Of a stretch of DNA of 16,424 nucleotides, positions 8,118 through 15,112 are shown piece after piece. Every line of letters begins with the position of its first letter. Positions within the stretch are counted from its first letter, which is position 1. A program made the position numbers and the translations under genes. The notes under the pieces were generated by a model. That model was not told the DNA's origin and ran no database searches. It saw only the letters and a list, made by a program, of their open reading frames with translations. Origin of the DNA: Treponema sp. (GTDB taxonomy: Bacteria > Spirochaetota > Spirochaetia > Treponematales > Treponemataceae); contig JAGARY010000311.1 in assembly GCA_017622055.1 (NCBI GenBank), positions 1 to 16,424 on the forward strand, given 5' to 3'.

Positions 8118-8145
8118 ATTCTAATTCTTTAAAAGAATTAGAATA
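8117..8145. promoter_or_regulatory. Perfect 13-bp-arm dyad, candidate operator for nfnAB
   Basis: TATTCTAATTCTT (8117-8129), spacer TAA, AAGAATTAGAATA (8133-8145): a perfect inverted repeat. It covers the predicted start of transcription and has no T run after it on the + strand, so it is unlikely to be a terminator for the upstream genes. A transcript starting near 8124 would lack part of the left arm, which favours a DNA operator for a dimeric regulator over an RNA hairpin. It does not resemble the Rex consensus (TTGTGAA, gap, TTCACAA). The regulator is unknown. Confidence 0.6.
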
Positions 8146-8209
8146 GAAAATCTCTATTTAAAATATCATTTAGTTTACATCTTATAAAGTTTTATGGGGG
8201 AACTTAAAA

Positions 8210-9064
8210 ATGTTTAAGATTATTGAAAAGAAACAGCTTTCGGCTGGAGTTTTTTATATGAAAGTCAATGCTCCAGAAATTGCACGTAACAGAAAAGCTG
8301 GACAATTTGTTATTATCCAAGTTGAAAAAGAGTACGGAGAACGTGTTCCTCTTACAATTGCAGATGCAAACGCTCAAGAAGGTTGGATTGCTTTAGTTTT
8401 CCAGGCTGTTGGTGCTTCTACACTTAAACTTTCAAAAATGGAAGCAGGAGAAGAACTTCCTACAGTTTTAGGACCTTTGGGAAATCCTTCTGAAATTGAA
8501 AAATATGACGCACCAGTTGTTGTAGTTGGTGGTGGATTTGGTGTTGCTCCATGTTATCCAATTGTTCAGGCTCACAAAGAAATTGGAAACAAAGTAATTA
8601 TGATTATTGCTGCAAGAACAAAAGATTTGCTTATTTATGTTGATGAAATGAAAGCTCTTGCAGATGAAGTTATTATTATGACAGATGACGGAAGTGCAGG
8701 ACGCCAAGGTGTTTCTACAGTTCCATTAAAAGAACTTTGCGAAAGTCAGTGTCCACCTGCAGAAGTTGTTGCAATTGGACCTCCAATTATGATGAAATTC
8801 TGTGCCCTTACAACAAAAGAATTTGGAATTAAAACAACAGTTTCTTTGAATACAATTATGATTGACGGAACTGGTATGTGTGGTGGATGTCGTGTTAGCA
8901 TTGACGGAAAAACAAAGTTTGTTTGTGTTGATGGTCCAGAATTTGATGCTCACTTGGTTGACTGGGATAATATGATGATGCGTATGAAATCTTTTAAAGA
9001 CCGCGAACAAGAAGATTTCCACAAATGTAAAATGCAAGAAGCTGCAGATAAATTGGCAAAATAA
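8210..9064 (+). CDS. nfnA: NfnA-type FAD/[2Fe-2S] subunit of NADH-dependent ferredoxin:NADP+ oxidoreductase
   Basis: The protein has 284 residues, the usual size for the small subunit of NfnAB and related sulfide-dehydrogenase-like flavoproteins. It has the ferredoxin-reductase layout: an FAD-binding barrel with RVPLTI at 45-50 and GPLG at 88-91, then an NAD(P)-binding half with GGGFGVAP at 107-114, TDDGS at 158-162 and GPP at 190-192. The C-terminal iron-sulfur site has C224, C227 and C239, with D219 five residues before the first Cys; an acidic fourth ligand is known for this family. NfnAB bifurcates electrons: NADH and reduced ferredoxin together reduce NADP+, and the reaction can run backwards. 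The start is supported by GGGGGA 8 bp upstream. nfnB follows after 15 bp. Alternatives are a sulfide dehydrogenase subunit or a dihydroorotate dehydrogenase electron-transfer subunit, but the neighbouring gene favours Nfn. Confidence 0.82.
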   Translation: MFKIIEKKQLSAGVFYMKVNAPEIARNRKAGQFVIIQVEKEYGERVPLTIADANAQEGWIALVFQAVGASTLKLSKMEAGEELPTVLGPLGNPSEIEKYDAPVVVVGGGFGVAPCYPIVQAHKEIGNKVIMIIAARTKDLLIYVDEMKALADEVIIMTDDGSAGRQGVSTVPLKELCESQCPPAEVVAIGPPIMMKFCALTTKEFGIKTTVSLNTIMIDGTGMCGGCRVSIDGKTKFVCVDGPEFDAHLVDWDNMMMRMKSFKDREQEDFHKCKMQEAADKLAK

Positions 9065-9079
9065 GAAAGAGGTTTAGAA

Positions 9080-10552
9080 ATGTCTATTAACGTAACAGAA
9101 GAACTTAATAAGATTCAAGAAAAAATTAAAAATGGCGGTTTAACTGCAAAAGATAGAAGTGCTATTCCTCCAATGGAAATGCCAGCAAGAGATCCTGTAA
9201 AACGTGCTCGTCAAATGGACGAAGTTGCTCTTGGATATTCAGCAGAACAAGCTATTGTTGAAGCAAACAGATGTCTTCAATGTGCAAAACCATTCTGTAT
9301 GGATGGATGTCCTGTAAATATTGATATTCCAGGATTTATTAAAGAAATTGCAAATGGCGAATTTAAAGCTGCTGTTGATATTATTAAAAAAACAAGTTTA
9401 CTTCCTGCAATTTGTGGTCGTGTTTGTCCACAAGAAAAACAATGCCAGGGAAAATGTACTGTTGGAAAAGTTTGGAAAAGTCCAGAAAAAGCAGTTTCTA
9501 TTGGTCGTTTGGAACGCTTTGTTGCAGACTGGGAAAGAGAAAACGGAAAAGTTACTCCTCCAACTGTGGCTGCAAAAACTGGTAAAAAAGTTGCAATTAT
9601 TGGGGCAGGGCCTGCAGGTCTTACAGTTGCAGCAGATTGTGCTCGCGCTGGTCACGATGTAACAGTTTTTGAAGCTTTCCACAAAGCTGGTGGTGTAATG
9701 ATGTACGGAATTCCTGAATTCCGTTTGCCAAAAGCAATTGTTCAAGAAGAAATTTCTAACCTTGAAAAAATTGGAGTAAAATTTGAAATGAACTTCCTTG
9801 TTGGTCGCACAAATACATTGCAACAAATTCTTGATGAAAAAGGATTTGATGCTGCATTTGTTGGAACAGGTGCTGGTCTTCCAAAATTCTTGAATATTCC
9901 TGGTGAAAACTTAATTGGTGTATTTAGTGCTAACGAATATTTGACTCGTGCAAACTTAATGAAAGGTTACGATAAAGAAAATGCTGCAACTCCAATTTAT
10001 GATGCAAAACATGTTGTAGTTTGTGGTGCTGGTAACGTTGCAATGGACGCTGCTCGTATGGCATTCCGTTTGGGTGCAGAAAAAGTTGATATTGTTTACC
10101 GTCGTACAAGAGCCGAAATGCCTGCTCGTTTGGAAGAAATTGCTCACGCAGAAGAAGAAGGCGTAAACTTTAGATTCTTGGAAAATCCAATTGAAGTTTT
10201 GGGTAACGAAGAAGGAAAAGTTTGTGGAGTTAGATGTCTTTCTTACGAACTTGGTGAACCTGATGCATCTGGTCGTAGAAGTCCTGTGGCAATTCCAGGT
10301 TCTGAACACGATGTTGAATGTGACGCAATGATTGTTGCTTTAGGAAATGGTTCAAATCCATTGTTGGTTGCAACAACACCAGGCTTAAATGCAGACAACA
10401 AAGGACACATCACAGTTGATGAAAAACAAGCTACAAGCCATGCAAAAGTTTGGGCTGGTGGTGATATTGTTCTTGGTGCTGCCACAGTTATTCTTGCAAT
10501 GGGTGAAGGTCGTAAGGCTGCCGCTGCAATTAATGAATATTTGGCAAAGTAA
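9080..10552 (+). CDS. nfnB: NfnB-type (GltD-like) FAD/[4Fe-4S] subunit of NADH-dependent ferredoxin:NADP+ oxidoreductase
   Basis: The protein has 490 residues and resembles the small subunit of glutamate synthase. The N-terminal region carries two sets of four Cys for [4Fe-4S] clusters: C65, C68, C73, C77 (CLQCAKPFCMDGC) and C112, C116, C122, C126. Two dinucleotide-binding motifs follow: GAGPAG at 175-180 for FAD and GAGNVAMD at 316-323 for NAD(P)H. The C-terminal FAD contact AGGDIVLGAATVILAMGEG lies at 459-477. No glutamate synthase large subunit (gltB) is next to it, while an NfnA-type gene is directly upstream, so it is best read as NfnB, which carries the bifurcating FAD. AGAGG before the ATG supports the start. 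A strong terminator closes the operon. Databases often name such genes gltA or gltD. The pairing and order match known nfnAB operons of anaerobes; the activity itself is inferred. Confidence 0.82.
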   Translation: MSINVTEELNKIQEKIKNGGLTAKDRSAIPPMEMPARDPVKRARQMDEVALGYSAEQAIVEANRCLQCAKPFCMDGCPVNIDIPGFIKEIANGEFKAAVDIIKKTSLLPAICGRVCPQEKQCQGKCTVGKVWKSPEKAVSIGRLERFVADWERENGKVTPPTVAAKTGKKVAIIGAGPAGLTVAADCARAGHDVTVFEAFHKAGGVMMYGIPEFRLPKAIVQEEISNLEKIGVKFEMNFLVGRTNTLQQILDEKGFDAAFVGTGAGLPKFLNIPGENLIGVFSANEYLTRANLMKGYDKENAATPIYDAKHVVVCGAGNVAMDAARMAFRLGAEKVDIVYRRTRAEMPARLEEIAHAEEEGVNFRFLENPIEVLGNEEGKVCGVRCLSYELGEPDASGRRSPVAIPGSEHDVECDAMIVALGNGSNPLLVATTPGLNADNKGHITVDEKQATSHAKVWAGGDIVLGAATVILAMGEGRKAAAAINEYLAK

Positions 10553-10571
10553 GTAAGAAGTTATAATTGTG

Positions 10572-10613
10572 AAAAACGCTGGAAAACAGATTTGTTTTCC
10601 AGCGTTTTTTTTT
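10572..10613 (+). terminator. Rho-independent terminator of the nfnAB operon
   Basis: The stem is perfect over 17 bp (arms 10572-10588 and 10593-10609, core AACGCTGGAAAACA) with loop GATT and a nine-T run (10605-10613). It begins 20 bp after the nfnB stop. Confidence 0.95.
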
Positions 10614-10623
10614 GTGTTGTAAA

Positions 10624-10800
10624 GATTCCCGCGTCAAGCGCGAGAATGACAGAAAAGGTTGTACGAAAATGAATTGTGCATTCTGAATTTAAAATCCCTT
10701 TGTACTAAGCCCAACCCAGATTGGAAGTGCGCCGAAGGCGTTCCAGGCGCAAGTATTGCGACTGGAATGAGCGGTAGCGGAACACTGGAAAGCTGGAAAG
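10624..10800. repeat. GC-rich palindromic intergenic element
   Basis: This stretch of the 366-bp gap between nfnB and proS is much richer in G+C than its surroundings and full of dyads. It contains ATTCCCGCG/CGCGAGAAT (10625-10633 and 10639-10647, one mismatch), CGCC-GAA-GGCG (10730-10740) and TTCCAGgCGCAA-GTA-TTGCGaCTGGAA (10741-10767, one G/A mismatch). Two more CTGGAA copies lie at 10785 and 10793, so TTCCAG has several possible partners. The first hairpin resembles short REP-like intergenic palindromes found in many bacteria. The stretch has no convincing gene. The remaining 10801-10875 is G/T-rich and holds nothing I recognise. Confidence 0.6.
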
Positions 10801-10882
10801 GTAGAAGTTTTGTTTGGGATGTGAAGAAGTTTTTGGTGGTGTTGGTGTTTGTTGCCTAAAAATCTAGAAAAATCCTTGTTTA

Positions 10883-10911
10883 TTGCTTATAAATGAAATT
10901 TATTGTATTAT
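10883..10911 (+). promoter_or_regulatory. Predicted promoter of proS
   Basis: TTGCTT (10883-10888), 17-bp spacer, TATTAT (10906-10911). The expected start (+1) is 10918 or 10919, the A of the chosen ATG. There is no Shine-Dalgarno sequence, so a leaderless mRNA is predicted. The possible TTG start at 10883 is the -35 element itself. Confidence 0.65.
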
Positions 10912-10918
10912 GAACTTT

Positions 10919-12679
10919 ATGAAAGCATCAAAAACAATTATTTCGACACTGCGCGAAGCTCCAAATGACGCAGTTATTGCTAGCCATCAGTTGATGATGA
11001 GAGCTGGTTTGATTAGAAAACTTGGAAATGGACTTTACTCGTATATGCCACTTGGTTTGAAGGCGTTTCGTAAAGTAGAAAACATTATTCGCCAGGAATT
11101 AGATAACGCTGGCATGAACGAAATGAAACCCACTGTTATTCAGCCCGCTGAAATTTGGAAGGAAAGTGGCCGCTGGGAAAAAATGGGTGCAGAGATGCTT
11201 AAACCGCAAAATCGTGGCGGTCAAGATATGGTTGTTTCTCCAACTGCGGAAGAAGCTTTTACAGCTTTAGTTCGTGACGGACTTTCTTCATATAAACAAT
11301 TGCCTTTTACTCTTTACCAAATTAACACAAAATATAGAGATGAAATTCGTCCTCGTTATGGTGTTATGCGTGGTCGTGAATTTACTATGATGGACGCGTA
11401 TTCTTTTGATAAAGATCAGGCTGATTTGGACGCTTCTTACGAAAATGCTGCAAACGCATATAGAAGAATTTTTAAAAGAATGGGGCTTACTACAATTTCT
11501 GTAAAAGCTGACACTGGGGCTATGGGTGGTTCTGGTTCTGAAGAATTTATGGTAGAAAGCGAAGTTGGTGATGATACACTTATTCTTTGTCCAAATTGTA
11601 AATATGCTGCAAATGTTGAAAAAGCTGCTTGTAAGGACGATGTGGCGGTTGATTCAAATGGGAAACCTCAAGTTGCAACTGACAAAGCGGTGGAAGAAAT
11701 TCCTACTCCAGATGTAAAAACAATTGAAGAACTTTCTGAATTCTTAAAAACAACTGCTCAAAGTTTTATTAAAACTTTAATTTACAAAGTTGAAAATGCT
11801 GGTGTAGATTTGGGGAAAAATAACGACTTTGTTGCTGTTTGTATTCGTGGTGATTTGGATGTAAATGAAGCAAAACTTTGTGCTTTGTTAAAAGCTTCTG
11901 ATGTGGAATTGGCTAGTGAAGCAGATGTTGTTCGCATTACAGATGCTCCTGTAGGATTTGCTGGTCCTGTAAAATTAACAAAGGCTCCAGTTATTGCAGA
12001 CAAATCTGTAATGACAATGCACGATTGTGTAACTGGCGGGCTTAAAAAAGATGTTCACTTTATTCATGTTGAACCAAACCGTGATTTTACTCCAATGATG
12101 ACTGCTGATGTTAGAGTTGTAAAACCTGGTGATATTTGTCCTGATTGTGGCGGAACTTTCTATTCTAAAAAAGGAAACGAACTTGGTCACATTTTTAAAC
12201 TTGGTGATAAATATACTAAATCTATGAACGTTACTTATTTGGACGAAAACGGAAAATCTGTTACTCCAATTATGGGATGTTATGGAATTGGTGTTGATAG
12301 AACTTTGGCAAGTATTATTGAAGCACATCACGACGAAAATGGAATTATTTGGACAATGAGTACAGCTCCATATCAGGTTGCAATTGTGCCTGTTATGTAC
12401 AAAGAAAAAATGAAGGAAGTTGCAGATTCTTTATATGAAGAACTTAAAGCACTTGGTGTTGATGTTCTTCTTGATGATAGAGATGAACGTCCTGGTGTTA
12501 AATTCAAAGACGCAGATTTAATTGGATACCCAATTAGAATTGTTGTTGGTGATAAAAATTTACCAAACGTTGAAGTAAAACTTCGTTCTGCTGATAAGGC
12601 CGATTTAGTTCCTGCTACAGATGCAGCAAAAGCTGTTGCAAAAATTATTGCTGATGAATTGGCAAAATTAAATTCATAA
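10919..12679 (+). CDS. proS: Prolyl-tRNA synthetase (bacterial type with editing insertion)
   Basis: This class II synthetase of 586 residues from the chosen ATG charges tRNA-Pro with proline. It follows the E. coli ProRS from the first residue (MKASK versus MRTSQ), which fixes the start at 10919 instead of the in-frame upstream TTG (10883) or ATG (10910). Visible landmarks are SGRWEKMGAEM near 83-93, motif 2 (TKYRDEIRPRYG, 137-148), DAYSF (159-163), the INS editing domain at about 236-390, GHIFKLGDKY (423-432), motif 3 (GCYGIGVDRTLASIIEAHHD, 453-472) and the anticodon-binding domain from about 485. Two CxxC pairs, CPNC (224-227) and CPDC (407-410), flank the editing domain and could hold a metal; they are absent from E. 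coli ProRS at these places. It stands alone, with its own promoter and terminator. Confidence 0.96.
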   Translation: MKASKTIISTLREAPNDAVIASHQLMMRAGLIRKLGNGLYSYMPLGLKAFRKVENIIRQELDNAGMNEMKPTVIQPAEIWKESGRWEKMGAEMLKPQNRGGQDMVVSPTAEEAFTALVRDGLSSYKQLPFTLYQINTKYRDEIRPRYGVMRGREFTMMDAYSFDKDQADLDASYENAANAYRRIFKRMGLTTISVKADTGAMGGSGSEEFMVESEVGDDTLILCPNCKYAANVEKAACKDDVAVDSNGKPQVATDKAVEEIPTPDVKTIEELSEFLKTTAQSFIKTLIYKVENAGVDLGKNNDFVAVCIRGDLDVNEAKLCALLKASDVELASEADVVRITDAPVGFAGPVKLTKAPVIADKSVMTMHDCVTGGLKKDVHFIHVEPNRDFTPMMTADVRVVKPGDICPDCGGTFYSKKGNELGHIFKLGDKYTKSMNVTYLDENGKSVTPIMGCYGIGVDRTLASIIEAHHDENGIIWTMSTAPYQVAIVPVMYKEKMKEVADSLYEELKALGVDVLLDDRDERPGVKFKDADLIGYPIRIVVGDKNLPNVEVKLRSADKADLVPATDAAKAVAKIIADELAKLNS

Positions 12680-12692
12680 ATTAATTCACTTT

Positions 12693-12738
12693 AAAGGTAA
12701 ATCTTAATATATTCATATTGGGATTTACCTTTTTTTTT
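12693..12738 (+). terminator. Rho-independent terminator after proS
   Basis: AAAGGTAAATC (12693-12703) pairs with GATTTACCTTT (12722-12732). The loop holds a further AATAT/ATATT pairing, and a nine-T run follows (12730-12738). Confidence 0.9.
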
Positions 12739-12804
12739 GGTCTTTCCAATTTTCTCTTTTCAATTGGGGGTTCCAAATTTAAAAATGTCTCTATAGGAGT
12801 TTTT

Positions 12805-13851
12805 ATGAAAAAATCGTTTTTATCTATTTTATTTGCTTTTACTTTTTTTAGTGTTTTCGCAGTTCCTGGAGTAAAGCAATTTATTCCAGATGCTTCTGGC
12901 GAATATGTGTATTACAAAGATAACACTTTTAAAAGAGAAAGTTATATTGGTATTCTTGTTTATGATGATGCAAATTACAAAATAAGATATTTTGCTCCAA
13001 CTGATGAAGCGTCAAAATTGCCAGAAAAAGAAATGTCAATTTTAGTTTCTGTTAATAAAGATTCAGCGTTTTGGGACATGACTGGGGAATATATTATGAC
13101 TCAAGTTTTGCCTGGAACAGAAGATGCTGATTTAATTAACTATTTGCATGATATTTTGTATGAATTTTCTGCAAGAAGAAACAGAATTGAAGTTGTAGAT
13201 GCGATGAATGTTCCTTCTACTCAGGATTATGCTCAGTTTGGTGGTTCTGTTACTATATTTTTTGATGCTATAATTCCAATTTTTAATGTTAGAGATATTG
13301 TTGATTCTAAAGGCGAAAAAGTTTTGGAATGCGTTTGTATTGGAAAATTGACTTCTTCTGAAGATAAAGGTTTTGATTCCTTTAAGGGATTTCCACAAGT
13401 TGCTGAAAATGATGATGTACAAAAAATCAAAGCAGGGAAGTCTATGAAAGTAAGTTATGATGGAAAAACTGTAAAACTTGACAGCAATTGGACTCAATCT
13501 TTGGAAAACATTTGGACTTTGGGAGATGAAGCATTGTTAACAATGGCTTTTGTTCCTGTGGCTTCTGAAAATGAAAATTTTAATAATATGTATATTGTAA
13601 GAAAATTAATGTCTAGTTCACAAACTTCTTATATTAATTTTCCTGAGTCTACTGTAAATATTAAAAAGAATGGCGATATGATTTTTAATTGCGAATCTTA
13701 TGATGCCGCTTCAAATAAAAATATTATTACAAATAAAATCCTTAAGAAGAAAAAATCTGGCGGATATGATTTCTTGTCTCTTGCTGTTTACCAAGGAGAT
13801 TACAAAATTAACAAATCTTATTTTGATAAAATTGTAAAATCTTTTAAATAA
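12805..13851 (+). CDS. Secreted/periplasmic protein of unknown function
   Basis: The product has 348 residues from the ATG at 12805. I chose this start because AGGAG (12795-12799) precedes it and because a clean Sec signal peptide then begins (MKKSFLSILFAFTFFSVFA, cut after Ala19). The frame is open further upstream to 12718, but that would start inside the proS terminator and bury the signal peptide. The mature protein has no Cys at its N-terminus, so it is not a lipoprotein, and has no membrane segment. It is mixed in composition with many Lys, Asp and Tyr. I recognise no family or catalytic motif. It is followed 39 bp later by the end of a convergent gene, and no clear terminator separates them. 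A periplasmic location is inferred from the signal peptide only. Confidence 0.75.
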   Translation: MKKSFLSILFAFTFFSVFAVPGVKQFIPDASGEYVYYKDNTFKRESYIGILVYDDANYKIRYFAPTDEASKLPEKEMSILVSVNKDSAFWDMTGEYIMTQVLPGTEDADLINYLHDILYEFSARRNRIEVVDAMNVPSTQDYAQFGGSVTIFFDAIIPIFNVRDIVDSKGEKVLECVCIGKLTSSEDKGFDSFKGFPQVAENDDVQKIKAGKSMKVSYDGKTVKLDSNWTQSLENIWTLGDEALLTMAFVPVASENENFNNMYIVRKLMSSSQTSYINFPESTVNIKKNGDMIFNCESYDAASNKNIITNKILKKKKSGGYDFLSLAVYQGDYKINKSYFDKIVKSFK

Positions 13852-13890
13852 TCTTTTCTTTCTTGTCTTATTTTGAGTTTTTTATTTGAA

Positions 13891-14790
13891 TTAGAATGAA
13901 TTTCTTGAAAGTGGAGAGCCAATCCATTGACCTTCGCTTCCAAGATATTCTCTTTTTTCACCTTCAATTAAAAATTGCACACTTGTAACTGTTGAAAAAC
14001 TTGTTGCAGTGTAAACAATTTGCATCAACTGATTTACATAACCTTCTACGCCGTAAGGATTTATATCAAAATTTTCATTAAAGTTTAAGTAAGCTATTCC
14101 ATTTTGAACTTTTGCACTAAGAAGTTTTGTTCCGCTTGGAATTAAGGACATACAATTTTTTTCGCTAGAGTTTCCTAAACTTGGACCTTTTAAAAGTTCG
14201 TTTATGGCATAAGTTAATGGTGAATTATTTTTAGGCACGGAACGTTTTACAATGCGTCTTGATACAGAACCGTCCCCGTTAATTTCTACAAAACATAATT
14301 GTATTTGAGTTTGTGCAGGTGCTTTTTTTTCTGTTTTAGTTTCTGATTTTTTTTCAGTTTTTTGTGTTGATTGTGATGATTGTTTTTCTGAAACTTTTTC
14401 TGATTTTTCAGTTTTCTCTGAGGTTTCAGATTTTTCTGCAACAACAGGTTTTTCTTGTTCTTTTATTTTTATTTCTTCAGTTTTGATTTCATCTTTTGGT
14501 GCAGCCAATTTTTCTTCTGGAATTGGAGCCTCTTCAGATTCAATCTTTATTGTAACTTCAGAATTATTTAATTCAATCACTTCTTGTTTTTTTTCAGTTT
14601 TTTCTGGTTCGTGATTTTTTACAAATTCAGGAGTTGTTCCAAATGCTCTGTCAAAAAATGATGTTTCTTTTAAATTTGTTACGATTGTGTTCTTTTTAGT
14701 TAAAAAAATTACAAGAACAACTAATATTGCAAGTAAACTGCACGCAATTGTTAATAATGAACCGTTTTTCTTTTTTTTCTTAGTAGCCAT
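13891..14790 (-). CDS. Membrane-anchored GerMN-domain protein
   Basis: The protein has 299 residues. A basic N-terminus (MATKKKKKNG) is followed by one membrane helix (about 11-30), a long Lys/Glu/Ser-rich linker (about 60-160, with repeated EKTEK/EKSEK-like words), and a C-terminal GerMN domain (about 163-290). Domain signs are NELLKGP (197-203), IPSGTKLLSAKV followed by GIAYLNFNENF (217-241) and VQFLIEG (271-277). GerMN was named from Bacillus spore-germination GerM but also occurs in non-spore-formers, where it is thought to act in the envelope. Here the domain would lie outside the inner membrane at the end of a flexible, charged tether; binding to cell-wall material is an inference. The ATG has no Shine-Dalgarno sequence; GATAAT ends seven bases before it. 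It is divergent from the HD-domain gene and convergent with the secreted-protein gene. Confidence 0.8.
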   Translation of the reverse strand: MATKKKKKNGSLLTIACSLLAILVVLVIFLTKKNTIVTNLKETSFFDRAFGTTPEFVKNHEPEKTEKKQEVIELNNSEVTIKIESEEAPIPEEKLAAPKDEIKTEEIKIKEQEKPVVAEKSETSEKTEKSEKVSEKQSSQSTQKTEKKSETKTEKKAPAQTQIQLCFVEINGDGSVSRRIVKRSVPKNNSPLTYAINELLKGPSLGNSSEKNCMSLIPSGTKLLSAKVQNGIAYLNFNENFDINPYGVEGYVNQLMQIVYTATSFSTVTSVQFLIEGEKREYLGSEGQWIGSPLSRNSF

Positions 14791-14796
14791 AGTGAT

Positions 14797-14802
14797 ATTA
14801 TC
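14797..14802 (-). promoter_or_regulatory. Predicted -10 element of the GerMN gene
   Basis: GATAAT on the minus strand (14802 to 14797) is followed by six bases and then the ATG, placing +1 exactly on the A at 14790. No good -35 is visible; a T-rich tract lies where it would be. A leaderless mRNA is predicted. This is weaker than the tex and proS promoters. Confidence 0.4.
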
Positions 14803-14838
14803 GGAGAATAATAAAAAAAAAGTAGATTTATTTTAAAT

Positions 14839-14866
14839 TAAGAATTCAGAATTCAGAATTAAGAAT
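14839..14866. repeat. Four tandem heptamers T(A/C)AGAAT
   Basis: There are four head-to-tail copies (TAAGAAT, TCAGAAT, TCAGAAT, TAAGAAT) and a partial fifth (TAAGAG). They lie in the 322-bp gap between the GerMN gene and the HD-domain gene. They are probably simple replication-slippage repeats. Confidence 0.75.
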
Positions 14867-14932
14867 TAAGAGAATTTTTTTCTACAATAGAAGAAGGCTT
14901 ACCGTTGCACTGTACCCCTGATTATAAACGTC

Positions 14933-15002
14933 GCAAAACAGCGTGTAGTGGAATATCCCGTGGTTTTTGCCCAAAGTCCACTCCTTTACGCTTATCAACA
15001 CA
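14933..15002 (+). repeat. Diverged third relative of the stem-loop units at 7921-8093
   Basis: GCAAAAC (14933-14939) is followed by arms AGCGT (14940-14944) and ACGCT (14988-14992). Inside these are AGTGGA (14947-14952) and TCCACT (14977-14982), a perfect 6-bp inner stem. CCTTTA (14983-14988) stands before the right arm as in units 1 and 2. TCAACACA (14995-15002) starts three bases after ACGC, the same offset as in unit 1. Similarity is partial, so common origin is likely but not certain. A further small hairpin, ACACTT/AAGTGT (15000-15020), follows. Confidence 0.45.
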
Positions 15003-15071
15003 CTTCATCTTTCAAAGTGTTTAAATAAACTTACTTTTTCTAAAAATAATCTATATTTTCCATTCATTTAG

Positions 15072-15080
15072 TGATATAAT
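15072..15080 (+). promoter_or_regulatory. Predicted extended -10 promoter of the HD-domain gene
   Basis: TGATATAAT: a perfect TATAAT (15075-15080) with TG one base upstream, which can replace a good -35; none is visible. The start would be near 15087, giving a leader of about 26 nt containing GGAGA (15104-15108). Confidence 0.6.
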
Positions 15081-15112
15081 TGTACTGTTTTTGAGAGAGA
15101 TTTGGAGAATGG

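Noticed and set aside
8117..8145. Terminator for the barrel gene
   Set aside because: The stem is entirely A+T except two pairs and there is no T run after it on the + strand.
10659..10859. 66-codon open frame between nfnB and proS
   Set aside because: It runs through the GC-rich palindromic repeat, has no ribosome-binding site, and its peptide looks unlike a protein; it is a by-product of the repeat.
10883..10918. Upstream TTG (10883) or ATG (10910) as the proS start
   Set aside because: The TTG lies in the -35 box and the ATG at 10910 overlaps the -10; alignment to E. coli ProRS begins exactly at 10919.
12718..12804. N-terminal extension of the secreted protein to 12718
   Set aside because: It would begin inside the proS terminator and place a clean signal peptide in the middle of the protein; AGGAG stands before 12805.
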